Made by a program: the position numbers and the translations under genes. Below the pieces are notes generated by a model. It was given only the letters and a program-made list of their open reading frames with translations, was not told the DNA's origin and ran no database searches. From the NCBI GenBank assembly GCA_902782445.1, contig CACZNC010000024.1, forward strand, positions 1 to 64,000: a stretch of 64,000 nt of DNA, in the 5' to 3' direction. Within the stretch, counting starts at the first letter, position 1; every line of letters starts with the position of its first letter. Below are positions 62,309-64,000 of the stretch, in pieces. This stretch comes from an uncultured Ruminococcus sp. (GTDB lineage: Bacteria > Bacillota > Clostridia > Oscillospirales > CAG-272).

Positions 62309-63523
62309 ATGTTCCGACGCGATCTGCGGCTGTTCCTGCGCTGCGTGCTGGCTTCCCTGATCCTTCTTGTGGGCGTGACCCTGCTGGGGGCCGGGGCGGT
62401 GCGCCTGCTGTCGGGGGAAGGGAATCTCTACACCCCCGTGAAAATCGCCGTGGTGGACGAGGAGGACAGCATTACGAGCCGGATCCTCGTCCGCACCGTG
62501 CGCAATCTCGAAGCCTTCGCCGCGGTTCTCGACGCGGAGGTCATGACGGAGGAGGACGCGCTCCGGGCATTCGACGCCGGGGAAGCCGCCGCCGTGGTGA
62601 TCCTGCCGGACGAATTCGTCTCCGATATTTTGAGCGGATCGGAAGGGGGCGGGCGGATCCTCTATTCCGCGGCGCTCGCGTCTCAGGCGGAGATGGTGGA
62701 GGCCGTGGCGGATTTCGGGGGGACCCTCCTCGCCGCCGGTCAGTACGGGGTCTTCGCCGGGGAATCCCTGATCGACAGCAGGGGCCTCGATCCGGAAGTG
62801 CGGAGCGGCTACCTCGACCGCTCGAACAAATCCCTGCTGGACGAGGCTATGAACCGCTCCTTTGCCTATTTTACCGACGAGCCGGGGAACGGGTCCGAGG
62901 ACGCGGGACGGGATCTGGCGGAGCACTACGCCCTCTGCTGGCTGACCTTCGCGCTCTTTCTCTCGGCGGTCTTCTTCCTTCCCCTCTTCCGCTCGGACGC
63001 CTCCTCCCCCCTGATCCGCCGCATGAGCACCCTCGGCGTGGGACCGGCGCGGTATCTCGGGACCAAGATCGGATTCACGACGGCCTACCGCTTTTTCGCC
63101 GCCCTCGGGGGATTTTTCCTGATCTCCCGGTCGGGGATCCTTCCGGAAGGGAACGCGGGGGCGGGATTCTGGCTGTCCTTTCTTGTGTGCTCCCTGCTCT
63201 GCGCCTTGTTTCTCGGCTTCCCCGGAGCCTGCCTGTCCCTCTGTTTCGGCGGGGGCGTCGCGGAGATTACCGTCGCGGCGGGTGCGGGGCTGATCCTCTG
63301 CGGGGGCATCATTCCGAGACCTCTGCTCCCCCGGTGGCTGCTCCGGATCGGGGATCTGACTCCCTTCGGCGCGGCGCAGGGATTGCTTCTGCCCGCGCTC
63401 GGAGGGGGGATGGGACCGGCATTCTGGACTTCCGTTACAGCCTGCCTCGTCTATACCGCGCTTTCCGCCGTCCTCCTTCGGTTCTGGTGGAAAAAGACCC
63501 TTGCCGGAGAGGAGGAGACCTGA
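62309..63523 (+). CDS. ABC-2 type transporter permease
   Basis: The 404-aa protein has one membrane helix near the N-terminus (about 10-32), an outer domain of about 180 residues (VKIAVVDEEDSITSRILVRTV, EDALRAFDAGEAAAVVILPDEF) and five further helices. This is the ABC2_membrane_3 / YhgE-type layout found in drug and lipid exporters. It starts 4 nt after the previous stop. A second, related permease follows. Confidence 0.85.
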   Translation: MFRRDLRLFLRCVLASLILLVGVTLLGAGAVRLLSGEGNLYTPVKIAVVDEEDSITSRILVRTVRNLEAFAAVLDAEVMTEEDALRAFDAGEAAAVVILPDEFVSDILSGSEGGGRILYSAALASQAEMVEAVADFGGTLLAAGQYGVFAGESLIDSRGLDPEVRSGYLDRSNKSLLDEAMNRSFAYFTDEPGNGSEDAGRDLAEHYALCWLTFALFLSAVFFLPLFRSDASSPLIRRMSTLGVGPARYLGTKIGFTTAYRFFAALGGFFLISRSGILPEGNAGAGFWLSFLVCSLLCALFLGFPGACLSLCFGGGVAEITVAAGAGLILCGGIIPRPLLPRWLLRIGDLTPFGAAQGLLLPALGGGMGPAFWTSVTACLVYTALSAVLLRFWWKKTLAGEEET

Positions 63524-63524
63524 G

Positions 63525-64000
63525 ATGAGGACCTTTTTTCTCGCCCTGAAGCGGCTTCTGCGCTCTGTCTCCTTTCCGCTCTTCTGTTTTCTGATCTTTG
63601 CGGCGGCCCTCGGTTCGGCCTTTCTCGGGGACGCGGACCGGATGGCTCCCGCCGGGATCTGTTCCCTCGACGACTCCGCCCTCTCCCGCTCCATCGTCGA
63701 AAGGCTGACGGCGGAGGGATTTCTTCTCTACGACACGGAAGCGGATCTGAGAAAAGCCGCCGCACGGGGGGAGATCGACGCCGGGGTGATCCTGCCCGAC
63801 GGCTTCGGACAAGCCTCCCTCCACGGGAATTCCGACGGAGCCGCCGTTTTCCTCGAAGCGGAGGACGCCTTTGTCCCGACCCTCTACCGCAATCAGGCCT
63901 CCGCCGCGATCTTCGCCGAAAAAGCCCCCTATCTGACGGCCTCCGCCCTCGAATCTGCGGGAGCGGAGATCCCCCGGGAGGAGGTCTTTTCGGAATACCG
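63525..64000 (+). CDS. ABC-2 type permease, partial (runs off the window)
   Basis: The ATG at 63525 has GGAGGAGAC upstream, overlapping the end of the previous gene, and the frame stays open for 158 codons to the window edge. It begins MRTFFLALKRLLRSVSFP, then a membrane helix (about 19-34) and an outer domain with SALSRSIVERLTAEGFLLYD and RKAAARGEIDAGVILPDGF, the same arrangement as the permease upstream. The two probably form a heterodimer with the ATPase at 59996. Confidence 0.85.
   Translation, partial: MRTFFLALKRLLRSVSFPLFCFLIFAAALGSAFLGDADRMAPAGICSLDDSALSRSIVERLTAEGFLLYDTEADLRKAAARGEIDAGVILPDGFGQASLHGNSDGAAVFLEAEDAFVPTLYRNQASAAIFAEKAPYLTASALESAGAEIPREEVFSEY

Overview
The window is a stretch of chromosome from a GC-rich, spore-forming-type member of the Bacillota (class Clostridia is my best guess; the genus cannot be told from sequence alone). 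The reasons are the ctsR-mcsA-mcsB-clpC stress operon under a CtsR-type operator, mini-RNase III, GatCAB, a SpoIID-like protein beside peptidoglycan-binding proteins, a MurE of the meso-diaminopimelate type, and a division/cell-wall cluster opening with mraZ-rsmH. There are no rRNA, tRNA, CRISPR or phage genes. Most operons start at a near-consensus sigma-A promoter with a 17-nt spacer, and several end at clear intrinsic terminators.

Layout: 1-112, right end of a repeat element; 187-834 (-), orphan gene; 1046-3141, lipoprotein and GH51 arabinofuranosidase; 3335-5455 (-), an HTH regulator fused to a bactofilin-like beta-helix; 5861-8294, SpoIID-like and peptidoglycan-binding proteins; 8389-13494, the CtsR/ClpC operon; 13549-17690, DNA translocase FtsK/SpoIIIE and thymidylate kinase; 17863-21994, DJ-1, 5-formyl-THF cyclo-ligase, CPBP protease and MltG; 22077-22916 (-), YihY-type membrane protein; 23047-26379, gatCAB; 26636-41680, the division/cell-wall cluster (mraZ, rsmH, FtsL-like, PBP, murE, murF, mraY, ftsW, murG, divIB, ftsZ) without murD; 41703-42671, aldo/keto reductase; 43055-46180 (-), a three-gene flavoprotein operon resembling anaerobic glycerol-3-phosphate dehydrogenase sets; 46503-52977, MoxR-DUF58-transglutaminase; 53107-55248, mini-RNase III, homoserine dehydrogenase and a free aspartokinase-like ACT protein; 55448-59647, sugar isomerase/epimerase, GH36 alpha-galactosidase and Gfo/Idh oxidoreductase; 59911-64000, an ABC export operon that runs off the end.

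The most interesting non-genic signal is a dispersed, apparently non-coding element present in three clear copies (right end at 1-109, full copy at 42672-42985, internally deleted copy at 59685-59839) and perhaps a broken fourth at 37642. The two complete copies are bounded by imperfect terminal inverted repeats beginning TACT and flanked by 3-bp TNA direct repeats (TGA and TAA). Their interiors fold into several hairpins. Copies sit between a stop codon and an intrinsic terminator, and in one or two cases the duplicated TGA is the stop codon of the upstream gene. The fourth site, between ftsW and murG, starts with the same TACTAATTCC end after the ftsW TGA, contains three back-to-back palindromes, and coincides with loss of the first eight or so codons of murG. 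That is either a real deletion or an assembly fault. Other points of note are an McsB homologue that lacks several catalytic-site residues but keeps its phospho-arginine-docking region, long basic disordered tails on most membrane-bound division proteins, and charged insertions in the DUF58 and transglutaminase proteins.
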